Shown: in pieces, positions 18,321-28,058 of the stretch | How the letters are laid out: each line of letters begins with the position of its first letter | How positions within the stretch are numbered: the stretch's first letter is position 1 | Source: Sphingobacteriales bacterium 44-15 | GTDB lineage: Bacteria > Bacteroidota > Bacteroidia > Chitinophagales > Chitinophagaceae | Reading direction: 5' to 3' | Length of the DNA stretch: 64,000 nucleotides | NCBI GenBank assembly: GCA_001899685.1 | Contig: MKWG01000002.1 | Location: 1 to 64,000, forward strand | Made by a program: the position numbers and the translations under genes | Notes under the pieces: generated by a model | The model's input: the letters and a program-made list of their open reading frames with translations, nothing else | Databases searched by the model: none | What the model was told of the DNA's origin: nothing

Positions 18321-19331
18321 TCACTCATGATAACACGCTCCCAGCTCATTATTCTTTGTGTTGACAGCAGCATTGTACAGATCCATTGACCATATAGCGC
18401 CGGTACGGATGTCGGCAATATACATATCATATCCTCCTTTGCTTCCTGACCGGGTAGACGATAATAAAATATATTCCGGATCAACCGGGCAAGCATCAGA
18501 GTAGTCACCAGAAGGTTCATTAAAGGGCAGGGCAACGGGAGTTCTTGCATTTAAGTAACCCATATACAATTGGTCGTGATGATTGGCGAAGGAATACCAG
18601 CGGGTAAAAATGAAGCTGCTGTCGTTTATTGCAATGGGATAATAAGCATATATACCCGGGGCTGCAAAAACTGTTTTTACATTTTTATCTGCAATGTTAT
18701 AGCTGTAAATGGAAGATATATCATTTGTTTCCGCTGCATACAGGATATATTGATCATGATCGGCAAAATAAGGCATGGAAGCCTCTTGCTGCGCAACAAT
18801 ATATTGGGCAATGATATTTCCCAGAGTATCCATCCGCATTAGTTTGCCCTTACTTTTAAAAATGACGGATGCCCCGTCTGCAGAAAATTTTGGATCTTCA
18901 TTCCTGCTTTTAGTTAAAGCCTTCGTTAAGTTAACGGGTTGAGCAGTATCCCCGATCTCCCATATAAAAATATCCCACTGATCAGTTTCAGCGTCAACAC
19001 CCATAAATACGATCTTTTTCCCATCGGGCGAAAAATGGGCATTCATAGGATTACTGATACGCCATTGCGCGCTTAACACCGTATTGGTGTTGGTTGCAAA
19101 ATCATACAGCATGATCCTGGAATCATTACATTCATAGCACGAATAACTATGATAAACAAGCCTGCCACTGAGGGCAGGCTTGTTTTGTAAAGTATCGGCA
19201 GGTGGTTGATCCCCGGAATTTGCTTTCGTAGCTTTACTGCAGCTCATCGCTATCAAACCTGTCAGCAATAAACCGGCAGAGACCTTTCTGCCCATTAGTA
19301 AGGCTATGCGGTAATACTTCAGTATTATCAT
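18321..19331 (-). CDS. PD40/TolB-like beta-propeller lipoprotein of the SusCD operon
   Basis: 336 residues with a lipoprotein signal peptide (GLIAMSCSKA, Cys31). Repeats of the TolB/PD40 type follow, for example SPDGKKIVFMG (about 102-112) and SADGASVIFKS (about 149-159), predicting a six-bladed propeller on the outer surface or in the periplasm. Its ATG overlaps the SusD stop codon (ATGA), so it is translationally coupled to the SusC/SusD pair and probably acts with it in substrate capture. No catalytic motif was seen. Confidence 0.78.
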   Translation of the reverse strand: MIILKYYRIALLMGRKVSAGLLLTGLIAMSCSKATKANSGDQPPADTLQNKPALSGRLVYHSYSCYECNDSRIMLYDFATNTNTVLSAQWRISNPMNAHFSPDGKKIVFMGVDAETDQWDIFIWEIGDTAQPVNLTKALTKSRNEDPKFSADGASVIFKSKGKLMRMDTLGNIIAQYIVAQQEASMPYFADHDQYILYAAETNDISSIYSYNIADKNVKTVFAAPGIYAYYPIAINDSSFIFTRWYSFANHHDQLYMGYLNARTPVALPFNEPSGDYSDACPVDPEYILLSSTRSGSKGGYDMYIADIRTGAIWSMDLYNAAVNTKNNELGACYHE

Positions 19332-20881
19332 CAGTATCCTGCATTTTGTGTAAGGTTAGGATTAGCGTCAATTTCAACCTGTGGTATAGGTAATATCCAA
19401 CGCTGCTGTGTACAATGTGAGTAATCCATTTTCACAGGAGGACCTACTACACCATCTGCGCAGGTATAAGTATATTCATTCAATGCCTGCATAACGGTAG
19501 TGGCCACACCTGCTCTTACCAGGTCGTCCCAGCGATATCCTTCAAAGGCAAGCTCAAGCCGTCTTTCTAATAAGATAGCAGCTTTCATTTGTTCCTGCGA
19601 TCCACCGCTGACAGCAGGAAGCCCCACACGGCTTCTTATCAGGTTAACCGTAGTAGCTGCATCCGCCGGATGCCCGGTTTCATTCTGAGCTTCCGCTTTG
19701 AGCAAAATGATATCAGCCAGTCGTAGCAAATAAAAATCATCACCGCTTGACCAGCCGGCCGGATGCTTTTGCTTATAGTTGAAAGGAATGGCGGTATCAG
19801 GATCCTGACAGGGATTCCAGTTTTCATCTGCCCAACTGATGGGATCGCCGTTTGCATCTGTTTTCATAAAAATAATATTGGCATTCATCCTCACCTCGTC
19901 GCCGGCAGCTTCATAAGCCGCTACCAGGTCTTTTGAAGGCACACAGTATTTTTGCCAGCCGTCTTCGGGTGCTAAGAAAAGCTGCACACCCCAGCAGGCG
20001 GCGCTGGCGCTTCCTTCTTCATAAGGGATCTCCAGTATTGCTTCTGAATTAAAATCATGATCCCCGTCAAACACATCGGCATAGCTGCTCATCAACGCAT
20101 ATCCTTCCGGGCTGTTGATCACGGCATCACAATATTGCAATACCTTGCTGTAATCCCTGTCGCTTCTTTGCGCCCATACTTTGGCAAGCATGGCATTTGC
20201 CGCTCCTTTGGTTGCCCTTACTTTATTTACAGCAGGCGTATTTTCGGTGGCAGAGCCTGCCGCCCCCGCAAAATGATCAGGCAGGTTCTCCTGTGCGGTC
20301 TCCAGGTCGGCTACGATCTGGTCGTACACTTCTTTTTCAGTTGACCGTGGCTTCCTTGTTTTCCCGGGATCAGCTGTGTTGGATTCCAGCTCCAGCGGAA
20401 TACCGCCATACAATTTTACCAGTTGATAGTAGTGGAAGGCTCTCAAAAAGCTGGCTTCACCAATGATCTGTTGTCGCCTTTCTTCGGTAAGCGCAGGATC
20501 GGTCATTTCCGCGATCTTGGTGAGCAGGATATTGCAACGGGCTATCCCGCTGTAAAGCGCCTGCCAGTGTGCATAGCTATGGGTATTGGCCGGTGGAAGA
20601 ATAAACCGGTCGTAATCATAAAATGTTTCCTCATTATTACCACCAGGATAAGCGTTATCAGAACGCACATCACTGAGCATTACATTTTCCCACTGGTAAT
20701 AATCGCTGCCGTAAAACAGGTTGTAACATCCTGCGAGCGCATTCTCAATGTCGTTTGCCGTACCGTAAGAATTACCGGTAGTAAGCGCTGTTTGAGGATT
20801 ATCGTCCAGGAATTTTTTGCACGACACAAACGGCAGCAGGGCCAGCAGCACTATTATATATTGAAATGAATACTTTTTCAT
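19331..20881 (-). CDS. SusD/RagB-family outer-membrane nutrient-binding lipoprotein
   Basis: About 516 residues. I place the start at the ATG at 20881 (MKKYSFQY) because it opens a normal lipoprotein signal (LLPFVSCKKF) and lies 19 bp after the SusC stop codon; the longer frame upstream has no signal peptide. The mature protein starts with the SusD hallmark CKKFLDDNPQT, has TPR-like helices (NDIENALAGCYNLFYGSDYY) and the C-terminal RagB region (LRLADIILLKAEAQNE, LERRLELAFEGYRWDDLVRA). It is the lid subunit that binds substrate above the SusC channel. Substrate unknown: no glycoside hydrolase sits in this operon. Confidence 0.95.
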   Translation of the reverse strand: MKKYSFQYIIVLLALLPFVSCKKFLDDNPQTALTTGNSYGTANDIENALAGCYNLFYGSDYYQWENVMLSDVRSDNAYPGGNNEETFYDYDRFILPPANTHSYAHWQALYSGIARCNILLTKIAEMTDPALTEERRQQIIGEASFLRAFHYYQLVKLYGGIPLELESNTADPGKTRKPRSTEKEVYDQIVADLETAQENLPDHFAGAAGSATENTPAVNKVRATKGAANAMLAKVWAQRSDRDYSKVLQYCDAVINSPEGYALMSSYADVFDGDHDFNSEAILEIPYEEGSASAACWGVQLFLAPEDGWQKYCVPSKDLVAAYEAAGDEVRMNANIIFMKTDANGDPISWADENWNPCQDPDTAIPFNYKQKHPAGWSSGDDFYLLRLADIILLKAEAQNETGHPADAATTVNLIRSRVGLPAVSGGSQEQMKAAILLERRLELAFEGYRWDDLVRAGVATTVMQALNEYTYTCADGVVGPPVKMDYSHCTQQRWILPIPQVEIDANPNLTQNAGY

Positions 20882-20900
20882 ATTTGCTGTTTTATTCAGG

Positions 20901-23900
20901 TTAAAAGGAAAGGTTGATACCGATAATAAAATCCCTCGACTGGGGGTAAGTGCCATAGTCCACACCGGGCGCTGCATTCTGGTCGGTAGTGGAGCTGGAT
21001 TTCCCGCTGAAAGCGCTGAGCTCCGGATCAAAGCCTTTATACTTTGTGAAGGTGAGCAGGTTCTCGCTGGTGAGATAAACAAAACAACGGCTCATCCTGA
21101 TTTTATTGATCAGAGTTTCCGGCAGCTTATACCCGATGGTAAGCGACTTTAAACGCAGATAAGATCCATTTTCGACAAACCTTGTAGAAGGCAGTGAATT
21201 ATTCCAGTCATTGGGCGATACACCTGGTATATCTGTAATATCACCGGGGTTCTTCCATCTTCTTAATACATCAGTAGACTGGTTTACCGCAAGCGCCATA
21301 GACTCTGTAAGTATCCTGGTGGCATCCATTACTTTATTTCCGCTTACGCCCTGGAAGAAGATATCAAGCGAGAAGTTTTTCCAGGTAATGGAATTAGTAA
21401 ATCCATATGTAAACTTCGGGTTGGCATAACCGATAATGCCTACACTATCTGCTGATCCATCCGCAGCCTGGAGAAATATGATATTGCCGGTTGCGGGATC
21501 AACGCCCTGAGAGAATTTTCCATAAAATGAACCCAGCGGCTCTCCTTCTTTTACAAGGGCGGTATTATAGTCGGATCCCAGCACATTAATAGATCCTACC
21601 ACCAGTTGCGTGCCTACAATATTCAGCACCTTGTTCCTGTTGAAGGAGATATTAAAATCGCTGCTCCATTTAAAATTGTTATGTACTATATTTTTGGAAT
21701 TGAAAGAAAATTCAAAGCCTTTATTGTTGAGGCTGCCTGCATTCTGCCATGCGCTGCTATAGCCCGTGCTGGTAGGTATGGGTACTGCCAGCAGCATGTT
21801 GGTTGTTTTTTTATTATAATAATCAGCAGTAATTAATAGCCTGTTATGAAACAATCCCAGGTCTATACCTATGTCCACCTGTTTGGTCTTTTCCCAGGTA
21901 AGGTCAACATTTTCCAGCGAATTAGGCACATAAGCGGAATGAAGCTGGTTGTTGATGAGGTATTTTGAGCTGGTGGTATCCACAATACCAAATCTTGCAT
22001 TAGGCGGAACGGCATCATTACCCACCATACCCCAACCGGCACGCAGCTTCAGCTCTGAGATAAAGTTTTCATTTTTGCTAAAGAAATCTTCTTCTGATAT
22101 TCTCCAGCCAGCAGAGAAAGAGGGAAAGCTGCCCCATTTATGCCCGGGTGCAAACTTACCCGAACCATCACGACGGAAATTGGTAGTGAGATAATACTTC
22201 TCTTTATAATTGTAGTTGAGCCTTCCGATAAATGCCACGGAAGAAACCGGGTTGATCTCTTTCGTAGGAATAGCCTGCACAGCGCCACCGTCAACAGACT
22301 GGTCGCCCGGCTTGGCATTGCTGAAATTAACAGAAGTGCGGTACAGGTTATTGGTATTTTGCCTGGATATTATAAAGCCTGCAAGCGCTGCTATACTATG
22401 ATCTTTAATTTTTTTATTATAATTAATAGTATTCTCTGATATCCAGCTTGTGAATTTATACTTGTAATCCCAGGCTAACCCATGCATTGTCCTTCCATAC
22501 CTGGTTTGTACCGTATCCTGGAAAGCCGTATACCTGCTTTTTGAATCTTCAAATCCAAACAGGCTCTTCAATTTTAATCCTTTTATGACTTCAGCTTCTA
22601 TATACGCGTTGCCGCTGTAGCGGTTGCTTTTGTAAATGTGATCCGGCTGGTATACAGATGAAAGGGGATTTTCGAGATCATTCAAAAATGGACTTCTCGC
22701 ATACATCCTGGGGTCATCAAGATCGCGGAGACCTATTATCGGCACAGTAGTAAGCAGCCGGGCTATAACGCCGTTGGTATAGTTTTCAGGGATATCCCTG
22801 TCCTTCCAGTTGCTGTAGGCAAAGCTCACTCCCGCTTTCAAAAATTTTGTGATCTGCTGGTCAACATTCGCTTTTACAGTCGCCCTTTTCACACTGTTGT
22901 TCAGCACAATTCCATTCTGGTTCAGTACTGCTCCTGAAACGTAATAGGTAGTAGATTTTGTGCCTCCTGTAGCCGACAACTGGTAATTTTGGGAAAATGC
23001 TTTCCTGAACACTTCATCCTGCCAGTTGGTATTGGCGTTGTACTTATTCCAGTCGGTCGTTCTTCCCATTTCAGTGGCCAGGTCTTTAAACTGGGCGCTG
23101 TTCAATACATCCAGCTTTCTCCAGGGCTCAGATACGGTAAGCGAAGTATTGAACCCTAATTTCAGCTTCTGGTCTTTTCCTCTTTTAGTGGTTACCAATA
23201 CCACACCGTTGGCGCCACGGTTACCATAGATAGCTGCAGAAGATGCATCTTTAAGTATGGTAATATTTTCAATATCGGAAGGATTGATATCGTTGATGCC
23301 TTCCATCGGCACACCGTCCACTATATACAAGGGGTCACTACCGGCAGTAATAGAAGATGTTCCCCTGATGCGAATGGAAAATCCTGCCTGCGGCTGGCCG
23401 GAGGAACGAACTACCTGCACACCCGCTGCTTTACCTTCGATGGAATAACCAAACTGTGAATTGCTGCGGTTATCCAGGTCTTTTGAGGAAATGGTTGCCA
23501 GGCTTCCGGTAACATCCTTCTTTTTTTGTGAGCCATAGCCTACTACCACTACTTCGTTCAGCTCGCTTTCCTTCTTCTTTAAAACGATCTGAAGGGAAGA
23601 CTGGTTTTTAGCAACAGTGATCTCTTTTGTTTCGTAGTCAACAAAAGACACAACAAGCACAATCTCATTCTGTGGCACATTCAATACAAAGCTGCCGTCG
23701 GGGGCTGTGCTGGTACCCGCATCACTGCCTTTTACACGAACGGATGCCCCGGCAAGAGGGTTGCCATTAGCATCAGTGACCTTTCCCGATATCCGGAGGC
23801 TTACGGTTTGCCGGGAGGCGGCATCAACTGCCTTTACAATAATGGTTTTGTCAATAATGGCATAGGAGAAAGGCTGGTTTTCAAAACAGGCCTTCAATAC

Positions 23901-24185
23901 CTCTTCAAGGGGCGCATCTTTGAAGTGAATGCTGATACGGTTAAAAAACTGCATCTGGCTCTCGGTATACAGGAATGAGTAGCCCGTTTGCTGTTTAATA
24001 AGCCTGAATGCTTTCTCCAGCGAAGTATTACGCCCGGAAATTGTGACCATTTGGCCGAATCCCGTTGCCGATGCAGTGAGGCATCCGGAGATCATCAGAA
24101 TCGCAAGCAGTTTCATAATTCGCCATGTTTTGGTAAAAAGGAGCCCATCGTCAGCAGGTACTCCTTTCAGCGTCTGTAATTTCAT
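20901..24185 (-). CDS. SusC/RagA-family TonB-dependent transporter with N-terminal STN domain
   Basis: 1094 residues. In order: signal peptide (about 24-42), STN domain (about 50-115, with AFRLIKQQTGYSFLYTESQ), carboxypeptidase-regulatory-like beta-sandwich (about 128-205), TonB-box/plug region with VVVVGYGSQKKKDVTGS (about 215-230) and VDGVPM, then a 22-strand barrel to the C-terminus ending IIGINLSF. The STN domain is typical of transporters that signal substrate occupancy to a FecR-type anti-sigma factor, and such a factor lies directly upstream. It imports large substrates through the outer membrane using TonB energy, with SusD downstream. Confidence 0.96.
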   Translation of the reverse strand: MKLQTLKGVPADDGLLFTKTWRIMKLLAILMISGCLTASATGFGQMVTISGRNTSLEKAFRLIKQQTGYSFLYTESQMQFFNRISIHFKDAPLEEVLKACFENQPFSYAIIDKTIIVKAVDAASRQTVSLRISGKVTDANGNPLAGASVRVKGSDAGTSTAPDGSFVLNVPQNEIVLVVSFVDYETKEITVAKNQSSLQIVLKKKESELNEVVVVGYGSQKKKDVTGSLATISSKDLDNRSNSQFGYSIEGKAAGVQVVRSSGQPQAGFSIRIRGTSSITAGSDPLYIVDGVPMEGINDINPSDIENITILKDASSAAIYGNRGANGVVLVTTKRGKDQKLKLGFNTSLTVSEPWRKLDVLNSAQFKDLATEMGRTTDWNKYNANTNWQDEVFRKAFSQNYQLSATGGTKSTTYYVSGAVLNQNGIVLNNSVKRATVKANVDQQITKFLKAGVSFAYSNWKDRDIPENYTNGVIARLLTTVPIIGLRDLDDPRMYARSPFLNDLENPLSSVYQPDHIYKSNRYSGNAYIEAEVIKGLKLKSLFGFEDSKSRYTAFQDTVQTRYGRTMHGLAWDYKYKFTSWISENTINYNKKIKDHSIAALAGFIISRQNTNNLYRTSVNFSNAKPGDQSVDGGAVQAIPTKEINPVSSVAFIGRLNYNYKEKYYLTTNFRRDGSGKFAPGHKWGSFPSFSAGWRISEEDFFSKNENFISELKLRAGWGMVGNDAVPPNARFGIVDTTSSKYLINNQLHSAYVPNSLENVDLTWEKTKQVDIGIDLGLFHNRLLITADYYNKKTTNMLLAVPIPTSTGYSSAWQNAGSLNNKGFEFSFNSKNIVHNNFKWSSDFNISFNRNKVLNIVGTQLVVGSINVLGSDYNTALVKEGEPLGSFYGKFSQGVDPATGNIIFLQAADGSADSVGIIGYANPKFTYGFTNSITWKNFSLDIFFQGVSGNKVMDATRILTESMALAVNQSTDVLRRWKNPGDITDIPGVSPNDWNNSLPSTRFVENGSYLRLKSLTIGYKLPETLINKIRMSRCFVYLTSENLLTFTKYKGFDPELSAFSGKSSSTTDQNAAPGVDYGTYPQSRDFIIGINLSF

Positions 24186-24371
24186 ACATTTGTACAGTTT
24201 GGGTTTAATAATAAGCAGTCTTGCCAGATTTGCTTTTGTTATAGATCCTTACGTCCGCCGCTTCGTCTCGCACACGGAGCGGCTTTGTTATAGCTATCAG
24301 CTTTCAGCCATGAGCTATCAGCCATCAGGTTTCAGGGATTGAACTGATACCTAAAAGCTGACTGCTGATAG
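24186..24371 (-). other. FecR-SusC intergenic region with a hairpin and dispersed words
   Basis: Holds a GC-rich inverted repeat on the minus strand (GCCGCT near 24285 with AGCGGC near 24258, around CCGTGTGCGAGACGA), and a cluster of the short words CTATCAGC/TCAGCCAT (about 24293-24370) that recur in other gaps. No U-tract follows the hairpin, so it is more likely an RNA stabiliser or attenuator than a terminator. Confidence 0.4.
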
Positions 24372-25562
24372 CTATTTATACACTTCAATCATATTTCCAA
24401 TAGTTTTAAAATGAACACTTCCCGTGGTTTCAAGCATATTGAGCACGCCGGATATATTACTGTCCCGCGGGATATCGCCATACAAATTTTCTTTAATGGC
24501 ATCATTAAAACGAATATCTACGTCATACCACCTGCTGATCTGCCGCATGGCTGTGTATATATCTGTTCCATTAAAGCTGAATATGCCGTTTTTCCAGGCC
24601 ATCACCTGTTCAATATCCGCATTTGGATTGATGTGAATATTGTCCCCTACCTGCGCCTGCTCACCCGGTTTTAACAGCACCGTATTATTTTCTTTAGAAA
24701 TCCTTACGCCGCCTTCCAGTAAGGTTACACGCAGGGCGGGCTCATCTGTATATGCATTTACGTTAAAGTGCGTGCCGGTTACCTGCACGGTGGCGCCATT
24801 TGACTGTACGATAAACGGTTTCTCCGCATCTTTGGCTACTTCAAAATATACTTCGCCTTTCATCTCCACTTCCCTTTGCCCGGCAGTAAAAGCAACCGGA
24901 TAACGGATCTCGCTTTCTGCATTCAACCATACTTTTGTGCCATCACTGAGTGTTAACTGTATTACCTTGCTTCCGCGGGGATTGGCAAGTGTATTGAAAC
25001 GCATTTCAGGCGTTGGCTCCTCATCACTTGTATATACGATTTGACCATCAGCAGTTTTTTGAACTGAGGTTTCTCCCTGCAGCGCAGTCGTTCCAATAAT
25101 AAGGCTATCTACCAGTATGCGCTTTCCGTTCTGCAGTGTGATAGTAGCTTTTGAAATAGCAGGCGCGGGGATATCTGTTGCAGTTATTGCCGGCGTATGG
25201 ACTGCCTCAGTATCTTTACCGGAAAAATTGATAAAAAACAGTGCGGCGCCTGCAATAGCCACCAGCGTAACAGCAGCAGCTACCCAGTACTTCCACCTGG
25301 AAGGTCGCTGTATGGGGATAGTATCTGCCGGTTCTCCGTAAACAGACCGGATCTTTTCCCATCCTGCCTCAGCATCATAGCCATACATTTTTTCCAGTTC
25401 CTGCCGCACATAGCCGGTATCTGTCAATCTGGAGAACAGTGCCTGGTTTTGAGGAGAGGTCTGCAGCCATGCATCCAGATCCTGCTGCTCCGCCTGCGTA
25501 AGCTTATTGCCTTCAAGATGCTTTATAATAAGCGCCGAAACCTTGCTAAGGGGATTGTCCAT
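24372..25562 (-). CDS. FecR-type transmembrane anti-sigma factor
   Basis: 396 residues: a cytoplasmic N-terminal domain (1-85) that would bind the sigma factor, one TM helix (about 87-108, YWVAAAVTLVAIAGAALFFI), a periplasmic FecR domain (about 185-275, with LSDGTKVWLNAESEIRYP and GEVYFEVAKD), and a C-terminal DUF4974/STN-like domain (about 325-394, FNGTDIYTAMRQISRWYDV). It holds the ECF sigma factor inactive until the SusC STN domain signals. It lies between the sigma factor gene upstream and SusC downstream on the same strand. Confidence 0.95.
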   Translation of the reverse strand: MDNPLSKVSALIIKHLEGNKLTQAEQQDLDAWLQTSPQNQALFSRLTDTGYVRQELEKMYGYDAEAGWEKIRSVYGEPADTIPIQRPSRWKYWVAAAVTLVAIAGAALFFINFSGKDTEAVHTPAITATDIPAPAISKATITLQNGKRILVDSLIIGTTALQGETSVQKTADGQIVYTSDEEPTPEMRFNTLANPRGSKVIQLTLSDGTKVWLNAESEIRYPVAFTAGQREVEMKGEVYFEVAKDAEKPFIVQSNGATVQVTGTHFNVNAYTDEPALRVTLLEGGVRISKENNTVLLKPGEQAQVGDNIHINPNADIEQVMAWKNGIFSFNGTDIYTAMRQISRWYDVDIRFNDAIKENLYGDIPRDSNISGVLNMLETTGSVHFKTIGNMIEVYK

Positions 25563-25581
25563 ATTTATGTAAGTATAGTGA

Positions 25582-25625
25582 ATGGTGAATAGTCAATGGT
25601 GAATTCCCCATTGCCTATTCACCAT
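25582..25625. repeat. 17-bp-arm hairpin between sigma factor and FecR genes
   Basis: ATGGTGAATAG (25582-25592) pairs with CTATTCACCAT (25615-25625), and inside it CAATGG pairs with CCATTG around an 8-nt loop, giving a near-perfect stem of about 17 bp. It sits in the 155-bp gap between the sigma factor stop and the FecR start, where it could attenuate read-through. There is no T-tract on either side. The unit AATGGTGAA(T) also occurs near 18210-18235. Confidence 0.6.
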
Positions 25626-25717
25626 ATACACGAACAGGACTGATTTTTTCCCACGCGGATGGAGAGATTTTTCTGAATCTTAAAACGGAGTTGTAAATGC
25701 AGGAATAAAATGTATGC

Positions 25718-26311
25718 TTATAAGCTCCCCGCGGCGCCCAGTATAGCCGCCAGCAACGGTAGCATTCCTCTTTGCAAAAAGGCCTTTCGCAACAGTTGTA
25801 TCGCCTTTCCTTTCTGGTTTAATACTGTTTTAGTGGAAATATTAAGCCGCAATGCAGCCTGATCGGTGGTAAGCCGTTGGAAAAATAATAACTTGAACAC
25901 CTCAGCACATTGAGGCGGGAGGTTTTCTATCTCCCGGTAAAGCGCTGCCAGCACTTCTGCATTTATAATATCAGTATCATCAGGGGAGATAGCCTGCTCT
26001 GACAGGTATACTATTTCATCATGCGAGCGCTCGTGGCGTTTTTGCTTTCTCAGGTGATCAATGCATGCATTCCGGGTAGCGGTATACAAAAATGATCTTA
26101 TTTCCCCGATAGTTTGAAAATCTTCACGCTTCTTCAATAATTTAAGAAAGCTTTCCACTACTATATCTTCTGCCTCCTGCCGCTGATGTGCTATAGTTTC
26201 CGCGTAATAACATAATGGTCGGTAAAATATATCATAAAGCTGCCTCGTCGCCGCGGCATCCTGCCGGCGGAACTTTTCAATAATATTATGGCTGTCTGAA
26301 GCAGATATCAT
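25718..26311 (-). CDS. ECF-type RNA polymerase sigma-70 factor
   Basis: About 197 residues from the ATG at 26311 (MISASDSHN); the longer frame from 26347 adds 12 residues unlike this family. Region 2 is at about 15-85 (LYDIFYRPLCYYAE, EAEDIVVESFLKLLKK, SFLYTATRNACIDHLRK) and region 4 at about 125-180 (LPPQCAEVFKLLFFQ, TDQAALRLNISTKTVLNQ). It matches the Bacteroidota ECF group paired with FecR and SusC. It probably directs transcription of the downstream FecR-SusC-SusD-PD40 genes when the matching substrate is present. Confidence 0.95.
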   Translation of the reverse strand: MISASDSHNIIEKFRRQDAAATRQLYDIFYRPLCYYAETIAHQRQEAEDIVVESFLKLLKKREDFQTIGEIRSFLYTATRNACIDHLRKQKRHERSHDEIVYLSEQAISPDDTDIINAEVLAALYREIENLPPQCAEVFKLLFFQRLTTDQAALRLNISTKTVLNQKGKAIQLLRKAFLQRGMLPLLAAILGAAGSL

Positions 26312-26456
26312 ATGGCTGCCGGTGCAATAAAAGCATTGGCAGCCCAATTATAAATAAATTCAGGTAACCCGGCGTAATATTTTTATCCCGGGATTGGGGG
26401 TATTTCAAATTGGCCGGACAGGCGCCTGCATAACATGGGATATACTTATTTGATTG

Positions 26457-26575
26457 CTTTGTGGTCTTTGCCTGCCCGATCTGAAGATCATTCAGGCGGG
26501 CGAAAAACCTGACTGCCGTCAGGCAGGCTTTGTATTTCCTTTGCGGTAAAATTTAACCGCAAAGAGCGCAAAGGA
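26457..26575. repeat. Dispersed ~115-bp palindromic repeat, copy 1
   Basis: From CTTTGTGGTCTTTGCCTGCC to the GCGGTAAAATTTAACCGC palindrome, this stretch is nearly identical to 51245-51365. It contains the inverted pair GCCTGCCCGA / GGCGGGC, the palindrome CTGACTGCCGTCAGGCAG (26509-26526) and an A/T-centred palindrome TTGCGGTAAAATTTAACCGC. It lies in the 26312-26703 gap, where I see no other feature. Confidence 0.75.
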
Positions 26576-26703
26576 ATTACGCAAAGGGGCGCAAAACCAG
26601 GGTTAAAGGGGTATATAATTTTCTGTAAGCAACTTTGTATATTCTTTGTACATGTTGGGGTTAAATGTATTTTCGGGGATTATAAATCATCGAAATCGGC
26701 TGT

Positions 26704-27960
26704 ATGGAAAACTATGGTATTGTTTTGATCTTAATGGCAGTAGTGATCGGGCTTTCCGCCTGGTCGGAAAAAATCAAAATCCCCTATCCTGTTGTATTGG
26801 TGATAGGCGGGGTAATTCTGGGTTGTATCCCTTCCATGCCGCCGGTGGAGATCGATCCCGAGATCGTATTGCTGTTGTTCCTTCCTCCGCTTTTGTATGA
26901 CGCTGCTTTTAATATTTCCTTCAAGAGCTTCAGGAACAATCTTAATACCATCAGCACGCTTGCCATAGGACTCGTATTTCTTACAGCCGCCGGCATCGCG
27001 GTATTGACATATTATATTATCCCGGGAATGACATGGTCCCTCTCCTTTGTACTGGGCTCCATACTTGCAGCTACAGATGCCGTGGCGGCCATCAGCATTA
27101 CCAAAAACCTGGGGCTGTCTCATACTACCACCACCATTCTTGAAGGCGAGAGCCTTATAAATGATGCCTCGGCGCTGGTAGCTTACCGTTTTGCCGTAGC
27201 CGCCGTTGCAGGTTCGGGTTTTGTTTTATGGAAAGCCGGCCTGATATTCTGGCTATTGATCATCGGAGGAGTTGGCATAGGCATAGTCATGAGCAAAGTG
27301 TTAGGCTTTGTTTTACGGTCAAGCCGGCACAGCCACCTGGCGGTACTGAGCTTTTTGCTGCTTGCTCCTTTTGTTACTTATCTTATTGCAGAGATGGCGC
27401 ATGTGTCGGGCGTAATTGCAGTGGTAACGATGGGGTTGGGTATCTCCCGGCTGAGCAGCAGGGTATTCCCGGATTTCATAAAAACCCAATCTAAAACCAT
27501 TTGGGACATTGTGGGATTTTTGCTGAACGGTTTAATATTTATCCTGCTCGGGCTGGAATTACCTGTTGTTTTGAAAACCATAGACAATTCCCTGATACTT
27601 CCCTATATCGGTTATGCTTTTCTGATCACCATTGTGGCCCTCCTCATACGTATGGTCAGGATCTTTATGCAGCGGCGCAACCTAGAAAGGGCATATCATT
27701 CAAAAAAAGGAAAAATAGCAGAAGACGCATTACTATCCATTCAGGAATGCCTGATCATCAGTTGGTCGGGCATGCGTGGCATCGTATCCCTGGCTATGGC
27801 AATAGGCTTGCCCAAATTTGCTGAAAGCGGCGTGCCATTCCCCATGCGCAGCACTATTATCTTCCTGGCTACTATTGTAGTGCTTATTACTATTGTCGGG
27901 CAGGGGCTTATCCTGCCTGTCATTGTAAAAAGAAATACGGTCAATGATCAGACCCGGTAG
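26704..27960 (+). CDS. CPA1-family Na+/H+ antiporter (NhaP-like)
   Basis: 418 residues with 11-12 predicted TM helices. It carries the CPA1 signatures FLPPLLYDAAFNI (about 59-71), the unwound-helix motif ATDAVAAISI (about 123-132) and EGESLINDASALVAY (about 147-161, including the ND pair). It exchanges cytoplasmic Na+ or K+ for H+ in the inner membrane. It is shorter than the usual ~520-residue bacterial NhaP because it stops soon after the last TM and lacks a long C-terminal regulatory tail. It stands alone; neighbours are unrelated. Confidence 0.93.
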   Translation: MENYGIVLILMAVVIGLSAWSEKIKIPYPVVLVIGGVILGCIPSMPPVEIDPEIVLLLFLPPLLYDAAFNISFKSFRNNLNTISTLAIGLVFLTAAGIAVLTYYIIPGMTWSLSFVLGSILAATDAVAAISITKNLGLSHTTTTILEGESLINDASALVAYRFAVAAVAGSGFVLWKAGLIFWLLIIGGVGIGIVMSKVLGFVLRSSRHSHLAVLSFLLLAPFVTYLIAEMAHVSGVIAVVTMGLGISRLSSRVFPDFIKTQSKTIWDIVGFLLNGLIFILLGLELPVVLKTIDNSLILPYIGYAFLITIVALLIRMVRIFMQRRNLERAYHSKKGKIAEDALLSIQECLIISWSGMRGIVSLAMAIGLPKFAESGVPFPMRSTIIFLATIVVLITIVGQGLILPVIVKRNTVNDQTR

Positions 27961-28058
27961 CAGCTGTAAACTTATCATGTAAGGTGTAGGGTGAAGGTAT
28001 AGGCTGTAAGGCCTTACAGGTTGCAAGTTACAGGTTACAGGTTGCCAGCCTCAGTCCA

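Noticed and set aside
19331-21082. Long SusD frame starting at 21082
   Set aside because: The first 67 residues are translated from inside the SusC gene and lack a signal peptide; the ATG at 20881 gives a proper lipoprotein start.
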